Shown piece by piece: positions 50,604-60,229 of a stretch of DNA of 64,000 nt (its first letter is position 1; every line of letters begins with the position of its first letter). This DNA is from DASPKX01 sp035627835 (lineage in GTDB: Bacteria > Verrucomicrobiota > Verrucomicrobiia > Limisphaerales > SXQI01): NCBI GenBank assembly GCA_035627835.1, contig DASPKX010000069.1, forward strand, positions 11,845 through 75,844. Reading direction: 5' to 3'. The position numbers and the translations under genes are program-made. Below the pieces are notes generated by a model. That model was not told the origin of the DNA. It did no database searches and was given only the letters and a program-made list of their open reading frames with translations.

Positions 50604-53600
50604 ATGATTCCTTTGCTGCTGCTGCTGATAGCTGTCTCGTGGGTGATTCTTCTGCCGCTTGTAATGCTGAACCGAATCTCCCAGAACGCAGCGGCAATAA
50701 AAGAGCTGAAGCGCGAACTCGATGCGTTGCGCCACCAAGCCACCCAACCCGGCAACACTCAAACGGACTTAGATAAGCGCATTGCGCCCGAGCAGGATCA
50801 AGCATCGTCGCAGCCACAGCCCACATACGAGACGCCGCAGCACGACCCAGCAGAGCTGCTGGCCGAATTGCGGCGAGCGCGCGAACAGGCAGCTCCCCCG
50901 TTGATTACGCCCCAACAGCCACCCCAAACGTTTACCCCGCCTCCGACGATATCCCCAGCGCTTGCCGATGAAGCAGAAGTCCGAACTGTCCTGGAGCCCG
51001 CCGCGCCCGCAGAACCGTCCGCACGATTCAACATGGAGCAGTTTCTGGGCGCCAAACTCTTCGCCTGGGTGGGAGGCATCGCGCTCTTTTTCGGCGTCGC
51101 GTTCTTCATCAAGTATTCGTTTGAGAGAAACCTCATACCTCCTCCGCTGCGAGTGGCCTTGGGGTCCTTAGTGGGTATCGCCTTGGTCGTGGCAGGAGCT
51201 ATCACGAGGCACAAAGCGTACAAGATCACGTCGCACACTCTTTGCGCGGCCGGCATTCTTATCCTCTACGCTGCGGCCTTTGGAGCGCACCATCTCTACC
51301 AGTTGGTTTCGCTTAAAGCGGCGTTTGCGTGGATGAGCGTGGTGACAGCAGTGGCGTTCGCGCTAGCGGTGCGATTCGATTCCAAACCGGTCGCGGTGCT
51401 TGCGCTGCACGGGGGATTTCTCACTCCTCTGCTGCTGGGAACAGGCGAGTTCAATGCGCCAGCGCTTTTCAGCTACCTCGGTCTCCTTGACATTGGCATC
51501 GTTGGGGTCGCGCTGCATCGTCGCTGGTCCTTCCTTCCACTGATCGGAGCCCTCGGAACCGCGCTCTATGCGGCCTATTGGTCAGCGGACATCGCGCGGG
51601 AGGAGACACTGGGCATAGGTTACCTGACCCATCTGGGCTTCGTCTCGCTATTCGCCGGCGCGCTCCTCGCGGCGCGACGATACGGGCGTCTGGATCATCT
51701 GTGGCTCGGCAGCTTTGGCGCTATTGCAGGAGCCTGCTTTTTCTTCGCGCTCTGCACAGCGTCCAGCTCCTGGGGGATCAATCACCTGCCGTCGCTTTAC
51801 CTGTTTCTGTTTGCTGTGGATGCCCTGTTGCTGGCCGCCCCCCTTGCTCACCCGCAGGGTAGAATCATTTTCGATCTGGGCGGCTCCGCAACTTTCATCA
51901 TTTTAGTCATCATCTCACGAAGCCTCAGGGACGCGCAGAGTTTGTGGCCGTCACTTGCCGCGTATCTCACGTTTGGCGGGCTGCATGGGATTCTTCCTTC
52001 TGTGATGAGGCGCCGCGGGTGCGTAATGACAGGGGCTCGCACCGCTGCCCTTTTTGCCTTAAGTGCCTTCATCTTTTGTTTCGTGCCGCTCACCAAATTC
52101 GCGGATGTCGGAGGAGCCTTTTGGGTGGCTGTCGCGGGCCTGAATTTCATTCTTCTCGCGGTTTGCATCCTGGCAGGACTTTTCCCAGCTTTGATCGGAG
52201 GGCTGCTGTTAACCGCAGCTTTGGCGGGAGTTTGGGTTGGTCGCCTTCCTACGGGCGCAGAGCTGCCCTGGTTAGCGTTGGCCGTCATTGGACTGATGGG
52301 CTTATTCTACTCCCTCCTCTTCAACTTTGGTCGTCGCACACGATGGTTTGCGCCGGGGAATGATGGAAGCGGCGAAGTGGATTTGGACGAGATTGAGCAG
52401 CTTTCGGCCCCCATATCCCTGCTGCTTCCCTTTCTTCTGCTGGCATTGTGCATCGGCCGTTTTCAACTTTTGAACCCGAGCGCCGTTTTCTCGGTCGGCT
52501 TCGCCCTGGCGCAGCTCTCGTTCGTGAGCGCGCTCCGCACTGGCGCATTTCGATTAGCTGCCGTCGGGGCCGGAGCCTTCGTTTTCTTGGAGGCTTTTTG
52601 GGCGTTCAAACAGGTAAACACGTTGAGCATGCCTGCGGCCTTCGGCTGGTTGCTGGGAAGCGCTGCCGTGATTTTCGGCTACGCCGTCGTTTTCCTTCGC
52701 CATCATCCAGCGTTTATCTTCCCCTGGGTGGCGGGAGCACTCGCGTTCCCGACCCACTTCCTCATTGCGTATTTCATCATAGCGCAGCGCATGCTTCCTA
52801 GCGTTGGCATGATCAAACCGGCCGCGGCGCTGGCGGTCGTAATGGCCGTTCCGAATATCCTCGCCTGTTTTCGCGCGTTAAAAGTTCTGCCGGGAGGCAG
52901 CGCGGAATTCCGCGCGTTTGTCGCGTGGATGGGAGGCGGCGCGTTATTCCTGCTCAGCGTTGCTTTGCCACTGCAACTGGAGCGGCAATGGCTAACGCTA
53001 GGCTGGGCCATTGAAGCGGTTGCGCTGCTGTTGCTGGCCAGGCGAGCGCCGCATCGTGGCTTGCTCTACGTCTCGTTTGGCCTGCTTGCTGCGGTTTTCC
53101 TGCGGCTGGCTGTTAATCCGGCGGTGCTCGATTACGAGTTGGGCGAAGGCTTGCCGTTTTTGAACTGGCATCTCTACACCTACGGCACTGCCATCACCTG
53201 CATGATTGCAGCGGCGCGCCTCATCGAGCCGCTCCAACCTCTTGCGCCCACCTTCAACCCACGGCCGGCGCTCTGGTCCTTTGTCGGCATTCTCAGCTTC
53301 CTTCTGCTGAACATTCAAATTGCGGATTTCTTTGATAGCAGCCGGACCATTACTTTTGATTTCCGCCGCAACCTCGCGATCAACATGACGTACTCGATCG
53401 CCTGGGCGTGCTTCGCGTTCGGCTTGATTGCCATTGGCTTAGTGAAAGGGGTGAGGGCTTCGCGTTACACAGGGATTGCGCTCACAGCCGTGACGGTGGC
53501 GAAGCTTTTCTTCCTTGATCTGCAGAACCTGGACGCGATTTATCGAATTGCCGCCTTTATTGGCGTGGCGGTGGTGTTGATTGGCGCATCGATGCTTTAC

Positions 53601-53675
53601 CAGCGCTTCGTTCCCGCCGATTCCAAGGCGAACTCCAGCAGCGCGCCAAAACCATCCCCGACGGCAGGCCCATAG
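50604..53675 (+). CDS. DUF2339-type large polytopic membrane protein
   Basis: 1023 residues from the ATG at 50604 (MIPLLLLLIAVSWVILLPLV); the frame opens 114 codons earlier but that portion is not protein-like. After a first helix comes a coiled and Pro/Gln-rich linker (about 25-140), then a very hydrophobic region with some 25-28 transmembrane helices, starting FLGAKLFAWVGGIALFFGVAFFIKYSFE, the DUF2339 hallmark. The function of the family is unknown; members are spread through Bacteria. A short coil follows and the gene ends 4 bases before the hairpin that terminates the opposite-strand LysR gene. Confidence 0.92.
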   Translation: MIPLLLLLIAVSWVILLPLVMLNRISQNAAAIKELKRELDALRHQATQPGNTQTDLDKRIAPEQDQASSQPQPTYETPQHDPAELLAELRRAREQAAPPLITPQQPPQTFTPPPTISPALADEAEVRTVLEPAAPAEPSARFNMEQFLGAKLFAWVGGIALFFGVAFFIKYSFERNLIPPPLRVALGSLVGIALVVAGAITRHKAYKITSHTLCAAGILILYAAAFGAHHLYQLVSLKAAFAWMSVVTAVAFALAVRFDSKPVAVLALHGGFLTPLLLGTGEFNAPALFSYLGLLDIGIVGVALHRRWSFLPLIGALGTALYAAYWSADIAREETLGIGYLTHLGFVSLFAGALLAARRYGRLDHLWLGSFGAIAGACFFFALCTASSSWGINHLPSLYLFLFAVDALLLAAPLAHPQGRIIFDLGGSATFIILVIISRSLRDAQSLWPSLAAYLTFGGLHGILPSVMRRRGCVMTGARTAALFALSAFIFCFVPLTKFADVGGAFWVAVAGLNFILLAVCILAGLFPALIGGLLLTAALAGVWVGRLPTGAELPWLALAVIGLMGLFYSLLFNFGRRTRWFAPGNDGSGEVDLDEIEQLSAPISLLLPFLLLALCIGRFQLLNPSAVFSVGFALAQLSFVSALRTGAFRLAAVGAGAFVFLEAFWAFKQVNTLSMPAAFGWLLGSAAVIFGYAVVFLRHHPAFIFPWVAGALAFPTHFLIAYFIIAQRMLPSVGMIKPAAALAVVMAVPNILACFRALKVLPGGSAEFRAFVAWMGGGALFLLSVALPLQLERQWLTLGWAIEAVALLLLARRAPHRGLLYVSFGLLAAVFLRLAVNPAVLDYELGEGLPFLNWHLYTYGTAITCMIAAARLIEPLQPLAPTFNPRPALWSFVGILSFLLLNIQIADFFDSSRTITFDFRRNLAINMTYSIAWACFAFGLIAIGLVKGVRASRYTGIALTAVTVAKLFFLDLQNLDAIYRIAAFIGVAVVLIGASMLYQRFVPADSKANSSSAPKPSPTAGP

Positions 53676-53679
53676 CAAA

Positions 53680-53703
53680 AAGCCCGCTCCGGAGAGCGGG
53701 CTT
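53680..53703 (-). terminator. Rho-independent terminator of the LysR gene
   Basis: AAGCCCGCTC-CGGA-GAGCGGGCTT is a perfect 10-bp stem. On the minus strand it is followed by TTTTTGC, and lies 23 bases beyond the stop codon of the LysR gene at 53727. Confidence 0.85.
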
Positions 53704-53726
53704 GCACAGAATGAATGCCAGGGCGC

Positions 53727-54617
53727 TTACGCCTTCGGCGTTTCGCCCTTCAAAACATTGATGAATTGGCGCATTGCAGGTGAAAGAACCTTGTTCTTCT
53801 TGTAAATGGCCGCGAGAGGGCGGAAGAACTCGTCATCTTCCAATTCCACCTGCACGAGAGTGCTCTTGGAGACTTCCTGCGTGATGGTGCCTTTCGGAAC
53901 GATGGAGATGCCGGCGTCGATTTCCACGGCCCGCTTCACGGTTTCAATGTTGTCGAACTCCATGACGTGATCAACCTGGACACCGTGGTCCTTGAAGATT
54001 TTGTCAATGGCTTTGCGGGTGGGGATGTCTGGCTCGAAGCCGATAAAGCGTTGGCCGCTGACTTCCTGGAGCTTCACACCCTTGGCTTTGGCAAAAGGAT
54101 GCTGAGGATGGCAGATAAGCACCATCTTGTCCTTGCGCAGAGGGACGACTTCGAGGCGCGGGTCTTTGGCGGGGTAAGCAACCAGGCCAAGGTCAACCAC
54201 ATTGCCGAGCACGTCATCGTACACCTGGTTGGCCCGGCGATACTCCACATGCACGTTCACCGTGGGATAGCTCTTGAGGAACTTCTTCAGGTACGGCGGG
54301 AGATCGTGAAGGCCGATGCTGTAAATGGTGGCGACGCGAATGGTTCCAGAAACGATGTCTTTGATCTCCTGCAGCTTGTTATGGAGAGAATCGTAGGTCT
54401 GGATGATTTGCTTGCTGTAATCGTACAAAACCTGGCCTTCACGAGTGAGGCGGAACTTCTTTTTGCTCCGCTCAATCAAGAGTGAGTTAAAGGTTTTCTC
54501 GAGGGAACTGATCTGCTGGCTCACTGCAGACTGGGTGATCTGGTTAATCTGAGCGGCTTTGGTGAAGCTCTCAGTTTCAGCGAGATCGCAGAATACTTTC
54601 AGGGTTTCAATTTGCAT
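53727..54617 (-). CDS. LysR-family transcriptional regulator
   Basis: 296 residues. The N-terminal winged helix is typical (METLKVFCDLAETESFTKAA-like: QIETLKVFCDLAETESF, AVSQQISSLEKTFNSLLIER). The effector-binding part follows (TIRVATIYSIGLHDLPPYLK, VDLGLVAYPAKDPRLEV, GISIVPKGTITQEV). The sequence resembles the CysB/CbbR/YwfK-like group that senses small metabolites. No divergent target gene is adjacent: upstream, on the same strand, lies the hybrid kinase. Effector is not known. A strong terminator follows. Confidence 0.95.
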   Translation of the reverse strand: MQIETLKVFCDLAETESFTKAAQINQITQSAVSQQISSLEKTFNSLLIERSKKKFRLTREGQVLYDYSKQIIQTYDSLHNKLQEIKDIVSGTIRVATIYSIGLHDLPPYLKKFLKSYPTVNVHVEYRRANQVYDDVLGNVVDLGLVAYPAKDPRLEVVPLRKDKMVLICHPQHPFAKAKGVKLQEVSGQRFIGFEPDIPTRKAIDKIFKDHGVQVDHVMEFDNIETVKRAVEIDAGISIVPKGTITQEVSKSTLVQVELEDDEFFRPLAAIYKKNKVLSPAMRQFINVLKGETPKA

Positions 54618-54659
54618 ATTAAGGGAAACTTAGCAGGGAAAATTGTTAGACGCGCGGGG

Positions 54660-56141
54660 TTACGCGGCAGATTCGGAATTGGCCAGGGTTTGCTTAACCT
54701 TCCTAAGAAGATCCTGGCTGGTGAACGGCTTTTGCAGGTAGCTCTCATCCTCATTCGCGCCGGCCGTGCGGACAAACCCGCTGGAGCAAATGATCTTCAC
54801 GTCTGGCGCGGTTTGGCGCAAACGCTCGACAACCTCTCGGCCGCTCATTTGCGGCATGACCATGTCCGTTATCACTAAATCTATTTCGCCAGCGTGCTGA
54901 TTGAACAACTCCAAGCCTTTGGCTCCGCTGTTGGCGGTCAGCACCTGGTAGCCAAACGAGGAGAGCACCATCTGCCCCATCGTTAGCAGCAAATCCTCAT
55001 CATCGATCATCAGGATCGTCTCCGTGCCGGTGAGGTCGTCGTCTTTCAACGCGCGGTCCTTCACGAACTTCCTAACAGCCGGCAAATACAGCGACACGTT
55101 CGTGCCACGGCCAGGGTTGCTGGAGACAGTGACGCTGCCGCCATGGTTCGTCACGATCCCGTAAACCCACGCCAAGCCCAACCCTCGATGCGGCGGATTC
55201 TTCTTCGTTGTGAAGAAAGGCTCGAAAATCCGAGGCAAAGCTTCCGGAGTGATCCCGATCCCATCATCAGCCACGAGCACTTTCACGTAACTGCCAGGCC
55301 CCAGCCGAGCTGAGCCGTCGTGGAGGGATTCTTCCACATCTATATTCCGCGTCACGACTTTAATCGAGCCGCGCCCCGGAAGCGCTTGGACGGCGTTCTC
55401 GAGCACTTTCGTGATCGCTTGCTGGAGTTTGGCTTCGTCAAAGTGAGCTGCGTACAGCTTCAGCTCGAAGTCCAGGCTCCATTCCACCGGAGATTGACTG
55501 CGGAAGATATCGACGGTTCGCCGCAATAAGTCATTCAAATTTCCAGCGGGCTGGCTTTGCGTCTCCTTGTCATTGCGGCTGAAAGCAGCCAGATCGTGCG
55601 CGATTTCAGCGGCTTTTTCGGCGGATTTTTCAATTTCCCCCAGGGAGCTTCTCCAAGGATGGCCCGCCTCCATCTTGGATAAAATCAGCGAGGTGTGCCC
55701 AAGAATGCTCGTGAGCGCGTTATTAAAGTCGAGAGCCACCGTGCGCGAGAGCTGCAGGGCGCAGTCGAGCTTTTGCTTTTGCGCATGCGCGTCATGCGGA
55801 GAATGCGCCTCGGCCGCGGCCTTGGGTTCCGGCAGCAATTGCAAAAGGATCTGCCTCTCCGCTGTGACACCTTGCTGCGGACAAACGACCGCTTGAAAGC
55901 TTGCGGGGCCGTTCGGTGTGCGAACAGCAAGGAGGCCATGAACAGCGGAGCCTCGTTGCCATTTAGCCAAAGCTTGCTCAAAGGGAAGCGGATCCAGCCA
56001 GAAACTGCGGAAAGAAGCTCCCTCAACGGTCGCGCCGAGCACACCTTTTGCGCCCTGGCTCGCTGCTCGTATAGTTCCTTGGTCGTTCAGGAGCAGCGCT
56101 GGCCAGTTGGCTGAATCTAGGGCAAACAAGTCCTGCTTCAT
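54660..56141 (-). CDS. Hybrid histidine kinase lacking the phosphoacceptor histidine, with receiver domain
   Basis: 493 residues. A PAS-like N-terminal segment (about 10-105) is followed by a HisKA-like dimerisation helix and an ATPase with ENAVQALPG, VADDGIGITPEALPRIFEPF and GLGLAWVYGIVTNHGG, then a receiver (360-485) with ILMIDDEDLL, LVITDMVMPQMSG and FVRTAGANEDESYLQKPF. The dimerisation helix normally reads HDFNN; here it is VALDFNNALTSILG, with Leu137 (codon CTC at 55731-55733) in the histidine position. It cannot autophosphorylate at that residue. The gene is 42 bases upstream of the LysR gene on the same strand. Confidence 0.92.
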   Translation of the reverse strand: MKQDLFALDSANWPALLLNDQGTIRAASQGAKGVLGATVEGASFRSFWLDPLPFEQALAKWQRGSAVHGLLAVRTPNGPASFQAVVCPQQGVTAERQILLQLLPEPKAAAEAHSPHDAHAQKQKLDCALQLSRTVALDFNNALTSILGHTSLILSKMEAGHPWRSSLGEIEKSAEKAAEIAHDLAAFSRNDKETQSQPAGNLNDLLRRTVDIFRSQSPVEWSLDFELKLYAAHFDEAKLQQAITKVLENAVQALPGRGSIKVVTRNIDVEESLHDGSARLGPGSYVKVLVADDGIGITPEALPRIFEPFFTTKKNPPHRGLGLAWVYGIVTNHGGSVTVSSNPGRGTNVSLYLPAVRKFVKDRALKDDDLTGTETILMIDDEDLLLTMGQMVLSSFGYQVLTANSGAKGLELFNQHAGEIDLVITDMVMPQMSGREVVERLRQTAPDVKIICSSGFVRTAGANEDESYLQKPFTSQDLLRKVKQTLANSESAA

Positions 56142-56361
56142 CCGTGGCGACGCGCGCAGCTAAAGTAATTGGGCCACTTCTAATCTCAAGCGGCATTTCC
56201 ACCTCCTTGCGAAATTCAATCGCTGCGCGCCTTCAAATACATCGGAAAAGCGCAACTGCAAGCGGTATTTAAGCAAAACTGAATGAGCGGGCAGCGCGCT
56301 GCCAGCCGAGGCAGGAACATACAAGCGGTTGCGCTCTCGCTGCTCAAGGTTAAACTCTCGC

Positions 56362-59034
56362 GTGATCGCAGCCTGGCCAGAGTTGGACGACAACGTCATC
56401 GGAATTCGCGGCGCGCGGGAGCATAACCTCAAGGAGGTCTCGCTCACCATACCGCGCGATAAATTTGTTGTGATAACGGGGGTGAGCGGCTCGGGCAAGA
56501 GCACCCTAGCATTCGACCTGCTTTTCGCTGAAGGCCAGCGCCGGTTCCTCGACGCGATGAACACACACGCGCGGCAATACGTCGAGCAGATGTCCAAGCC
56601 GGATGTGGATCTGATCACTGGCTTGCCACCGACGGTCAGCATCGAGCAGCGCAACTCACGCGGTGGAGGAAAGAGCACGGTCGCCACCGTCACAGAGATT
56701 CACCACTTTCTGCGGTTGCTCTTCGCGCGCCTTGGCACGCCGCATTGCCCGGATTGCCAACTTCCTGTCCAGCCCCAGACGCGCGACGCGCTCGTGCAGC
56801 AGCTCGGTAAAGAAGCCCGAGCGCGCGGTGAACTGACGCTTCTCGCGCCTGTGGTGAAGAATCGCAAAGGCTTTCACACCGACGTTGCGGAATGGGCTGT
56901 TAAGCATGGCTACACACACCTTCGAGCAGATGGAAAGTTGGTCGAAGCAACTGCAGGCATCCGCCTGGATCGATTCCGGGAGCACAATGTGGAGGTGGCT
57001 ATAGGCAAGGTCCGCTCGGGGCGAATCGGGCTGAAGTCCGACAAGGAACAGCCCCCCGAGCAGCTCATCGACACAGCGCTGGAACTCGGTGGACACACCA
57101 TGCTCGCGCTGGATGAAGCTGGGCATGTGTCGGTGCATTCCACACAGCGAGTCTGCCCTGGCTGCGGAACTTCTTTCGAGCTGCTTGATCCAAAAATGTT
57201 CAGCTACAACTCGGCCCAGGGTTGGTGCCCGAATTGCCGCGGATTTGGAGAGTTGTTCTACCTCCCGGATGTGGAGCGTGGCGCGCGAGCGGATGCGATC
57301 GAGGAGTCCTGGTTCGAGTGGCAGGAGGGGAAACGGGAGCCATGCGGCGATTGCAAAGGCACACGCCTTAATCCGATTGCCAGGGCCGTCCGACTGAAGC
57401 TGGACGGAGTAAAAGATGCCCCGACAATTGTGCAATTTGGCGAGAACTCGGTCGGCGAAGCGTTAGCGCATTTCGAGAAACTGTCTGTGCGCGGGCGTGA
57501 TGCGGAGATCGCGCGCGACATCCTTCCGGAGGTGCGTGAGCGGCTAAAGTTTTTAAAGGAGGTTGGGCTGGAATACCTGCAGTTGAGCCGCTCTGTGACG
57601 ACTCTTTCCGGCGGTGAAGCGCAACGGATTCGCCTGGCCGCGCAGCTCGGCTCTAATTTAAGCGGTGTGCTCTACGTCCTGGATGAGCCAACGATCGGGC
57701 TGCACTCCCGTGACAACGAGAAGCTGCTGCACGCGCTCTCATTGCTGCGTCAGCGCGGGAACTCCCTCGTCGTGGTTGAGCACGACGAGGAAACCATGCG
57801 GCGCGCTGATTACATTATCGATCTCGGCCCAGGCGCAGGAGTGAACGGTGGGACGGTTGTGGCAGCGGGCACGCTCGACGAGTTGACCGCTAATCCTAAT
57901 TCCATAACCGGTCGCGAGTTGGCAATGAAGCGGGTCTTTCCCTCGCGAGGTGCGAGGCGTCCGGTAAAGATTCCAATCAACGGCAAAGCCTCAAAATCTA
58001 CTACACCCGTCTTGGAACTGCGGCACGCGCGGGTTCATAACTTGAAGGACGTGACCGTGCAGTTTCCGCTTGGCCGTTTCGTGGCGGTGACAGGCGTGAG
58101 CGGGTCCGGCAAGAGCACGTTGATCCGCGAATGCCTTGTGCCCGCGGTGCAGGCTCGTTTGTCGAAGAAAGCTCCTGTGCACGATCAACTGGCAGTCGAG
58201 GTCCGAGGCGTTGACCGCCTGAAGGCAATTTACGAGGTCGATCAAACTCCAATCGGCCGCACGCCCCGCTCGACGCCTGCGACGTACGTCGGGTTTCTTG
58301 ACGATATCCGGCAGCTGTTTTCGCAGACACCCACGGCGCGCATGCGCGGCTATGGTCCTGGACGCTTTTCGTTCAATAGCGCCCAAGGCCGATGCCCCGA
58401 GTGCGAAGGCGCGGGGGTGATCAAGCTGGAGATGAACTTTATGCCCGCGGCATACGTCACGTGCGAAACGTGCGGGGGCTGCCGGTTCAATGCGGAAACA
58501 CTCGATGTGCTCTACCGCGACAGGAATATCGCGCAGGTGCTCGACCTTTCCGTGGCTGAAGCCATCGATTTCTTTGCGCCGGTCCCGAAAGTGCATCGCG
58601 CGCTCTCGGCTTTGCGCGACACCGGGCTTGATTACATTAAGCTCGGGCAAGTCAGCCCCACGCTGTCGGGCGGAGAAGCCCAGCGGATCAAGCTGGTCAC
58701 GCACCTCCTTACCGGCCTTCGCGAGCAACCGCTGCTCTTCGAGCAATCGAATAGCAAACGGAATTTGTTCGTGCTGGAGGAACCGACGATTGGCCTGCAT
58801 GGGTCCGACGTTCGGCGACTCATCGACGTCTTGCAGCGGCTCGTCGATTCAGGCCATTCCGTGATCGTTATTGAGCATCATCTGGATCTAATTGCGGAAG
58901 CTGATTGGGTCATTGACCTCGGGCCTGAAGGCGGGGATGAGGGTGGGCAAATTGTTTGCGCAGGAACGCCAGAGCAGATCGCGGCAAACAAGCGTTCCCA
59001 CACTGGAGCTTACCTGCGCGCGTTGGTTGCATGA
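56362..59034 (+). CDS. uvrA: Excinuclease ABC subunit A
   Basis: 890 residues from the GTG at 56362; a TTG 11 codons earlier is also in frame. Two ABC ATPases are present: Walker A ITGVSGSGKSTLAFD and VTGVSGSGKSTLIREC; signatures LSGGEAQRIRLAAQLG and LSGGEAQRIKLVTHLL. Zinc-binding Cys occur in CPDC, CPGCG, CPNCRGFG and CPECEGAG. Walker B in the first half is YVLDEPTIGLH, but the second reads FVLEEPTIGLH, with Glu806 in place of the usual Asp. The UvrB-binding and insertion domains are both present. It finds bulky DNA lesions with UvrB. The last codon overlaps the ATG of the Uma2-like gene. Confidence 0.95.
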   Translation: MIAAWPELDDNVIGIRGAREHNLKEVSLTIPRDKFVVITGVSGSGKSTLAFDLLFAEGQRRFLDAMNTHARQYVEQMSKPDVDLITGLPPTVSIEQRNSRGGGKSTVATVTEIHHFLRLLFARLGTPHCPDCQLPVQPQTRDALVQQLGKEARARGELTLLAPVVKNRKGFHTDVAEWAVKHGYTHLRADGKLVEATAGIRLDRFREHNVEVAIGKVRSGRIGLKSDKEQPPEQLIDTALELGGHTMLALDEAGHVSVHSTQRVCPGCGTSFELLDPKMFSYNSAQGWCPNCRGFGELFYLPDVERGARADAIEESWFEWQEGKREPCGDCKGTRLNPIARAVRLKLDGVKDAPTIVQFGENSVGEALAHFEKLSVRGRDAEIARDILPEVRERLKFLKEVGLEYLQLSRSVTTLSGGEAQRIRLAAQLGSNLSGVLYVLDEPTIGLHSRDNEKLLHALSLLRQRGNSLVVVEHDEETMRRADYIIDLGPGAGVNGGTVVAAGTLDELTANPNSITGRELAMKRVFPSRGARRPVKIPINGKASKSTTPVLELRHARVHNLKDVTVQFPLGRFVAVTGVSGSGKSTLIRECLVPAVQARLSKKAPVHDQLAVEVRGVDRLKAIYEVDQTPIGRTPRSTPATYVGFLDDIRQLFSQTPTARMRGYGPGRFSFNSAQGRCPECEGAGVIKLEMNFMPAAYVTCETCGGCRFNAETLDVLYRDRNIAQVLDLSVAEAIDFFAPVPKVHRALSALRDTGLDYIKLGQVSPTLSGGEAQRIKLVTHLLTGLREQPLLFEQSNSKRNLFVLEEPTIGLHGSDVRRLIDVLQRLVDSGHSVIVIEHHLDLIAEADWVIDLGPEGGDEGGQIVCAGTPEQIAANKRSHTGAYLRALVA

Positions 59035-59507
59035 GCTTGGGCCATTACGAAGAGATCCTCGAAGGAGAGACTTTTCTCCGCAAGAAGCCCGATGCCCGCC
59101 ACGAGGTCATCTGTGCGCGTTTGCACGAGCTAGTGCAAACAACGCTCAGCAACATGCCTGCCGCGAAACTGCTCCCACCGCGCAGCATCGTGGAACTCAC
59201 GCCCGGCACGCTCGTGCGCCCGGATCTCGCGATTGTGACCACGGCGACGAACAAGCTTTGGCTGGTTGGGGAAGTGATTTCAGCTCTCGATCACCGCATC
59301 GACACGGTGAACAAGAAGTCCCTCTATGAGGAGAGCCGGTTAGCGCGATTGTGGATGATCGATCCGCGCTACGACAACGTGGAGGTTTATCACGGAACAC
59401 CCTTCGGGATGAGCTTGCGGAGCATTCTTGCGGTCGAGGAGCGCCTCGTCGAACCGCTCCTGCCAGCGCTTTCAGTGGAAATGCGGGAGTTGTTTAAAGA
59501 GGTTTAG
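59031..59507 (+). CDS. Uma2/DUF820-family restriction-endonuclease-like protein
   Basis: 158 residues from the ATG at 59031; overlaps the uvrA TGA as ATGA. The PD-(D/E)xK-type core is seen as VRPDLAIVTT and LWLVGEVISALD, with RLARLWMIDPRYDNVEVY after it. Proteins of this family (Uma2/DUF820) are small putative nucleases common in Cyanobacteria, Verrucomicrobia and others, with a role that is still unclear. The coupling to uvrA suggests a DNA-repair connection, but this is only inferred from position. Stop codon overlaps the next gene, convergent. Confidence 0.83.
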   Translation: MSLGHYEEILEGETFLRKKPDARHEVICARLHELVQTTLSNMPAAKLLPPRSIVELTPGTLVRPDLAIVTTATNKLWLVGEVISALDHRIDTVNKKSLYEESRLARLWMIDPRYDNVEVYHGTPFGMSLRSILAVEERLVEPLLPALSVEMRELFKEV

Positions 59508-59863
59508 GAAGATTCCCCTTTTTCCTCAGCCTTCTCGGCCTTTTCCTTCCCGAGGCGTTTCTGGTAGGGCGAGCTGAGATTGAAATAGATGCCGCAGAGA
59601 GGCCGCTCGTTTTCCGTCTGGCTAAGGATGATGGTGATCTGCTTGTCCAGCGCGATGCCGTGGCGCATGTGCTGGCCGCGATTAGCGTAAGCCTTGATCG
59701 CCTTTTCCATGAGCGACGTGAGCGAGGCCATGGCTTGCTCAGGCGTTTTATCGAGGCAAACGATGAACTTATCGTACACGCGGAGGGCCTCCTCGATTTC
59801 TGCTCTGAATGTTTCGACCGTCACCGTGGGCGTGATTAAACGAGCGCCATGGGGAAAACGCAA
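59504..59863 (-). CDS. Conserved small protein of unknown function
   Basis: 119 residues from a TTG at 59863; a GTG at 59824 is another possible start. TVTVETFRAEIEEALRVYDKF, then SLMEKAIKAYANRGQHMRH and LSQTENERPLCGIYFNLSS look like a compact alpha/beta protein; the end is a Lys/Glu-rich tail (KRLGKEKAEKAEEKGESS). I do not recognise the family. Stop codon overlaps that of the convergent Uma2-like gene in TTAG. Codon use is normal and the product is not low-complexity except at the end, so coding is likely. Confidence 0.7.
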   Translation of the reverse strand: MRFPHGARLITPTVTVETFRAEIEEALRVYDKFIVCLDKTPEQAMASLTSLMEKAIKAYANRGQHMRHGIALDKQITIILSQTENERPLCGIYFNLSSPYQKRLGKEKAEKAEEKGESS

Positions 59864-59942
59864 TACCTTGCCAAATCAAGGCTTGCACCGGAAGGCGTTG
59901 CGCCCGCTCGCAGGCATTGCACCGGTTTGCGCACAAAAGAAC

Positions 59943-59970
59943 TTGAGCAATTGGAGGACACCTGTATTTT
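59943..59970 (+). promoter_or_regulatory. Possible promoter of tRNA-Leu
   Basis: TTGAGC, then a 16-base spacer and TATTTT, suits a sigma-70-type promoter that would start transcription about 60 bases before the tRNA. GGACAC and GTGTCC flank the -10 region as a short inverted repeat (59956-59976). Confidence 0.35.
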
Positions 59971-60035
59971 GTGTCCGCTGATTTGCCCGGCTGGATTAGT
60001 TCTGGCCGTGCGGAAGAAAACTTCCACAACCGGTT

Positions 60036-60120
60036 GCCCGCGTGGCGGAATTGGCAGACGCGCTAGATTCAGGTTCTAGTGAGTAACATCGTACAGGTTC
60101 AAGTCCTGTCGCGGGCACCA
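60036..60120 (+). tRNA. trnL: tRNA-Leu (anticodon CAG)
   Basis: 85 bases ending in encoded CCA. The acceptor GCCCGCG pairs with CGCGGGC. The anticodon stem CTAGA/TCTAG encloses TTCAGGT, with CAG at the anticodon. There is a long class II variable arm (about GTGAGTAACATCGT), and the T arm is ACAGG-TTCAAGT-CCTGT. It reads CUG leucine codons, common in this GC-rich genome. No other tRNA is nearby. Confidence 0.97.
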
Positions 60121-60229
60121 CTCTCCTCGTTCCTGTACTCCAGCGCAATTGAGGGCTTGCCGGCCCCACCATGCGACCGCAGCGCGAGCTTGCATACGGG
60201 CTCCGCTCGTGAGAATGGAGCGTCTGCGA

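Noticed and set aside
50192..50758. 188-codon minus-strand frame upstream of leuS
   Set aside because: Overlaps the DUF2339 start on the other strand and reads as low-complexity Arg/Ser/Trp; no start signal or family match.
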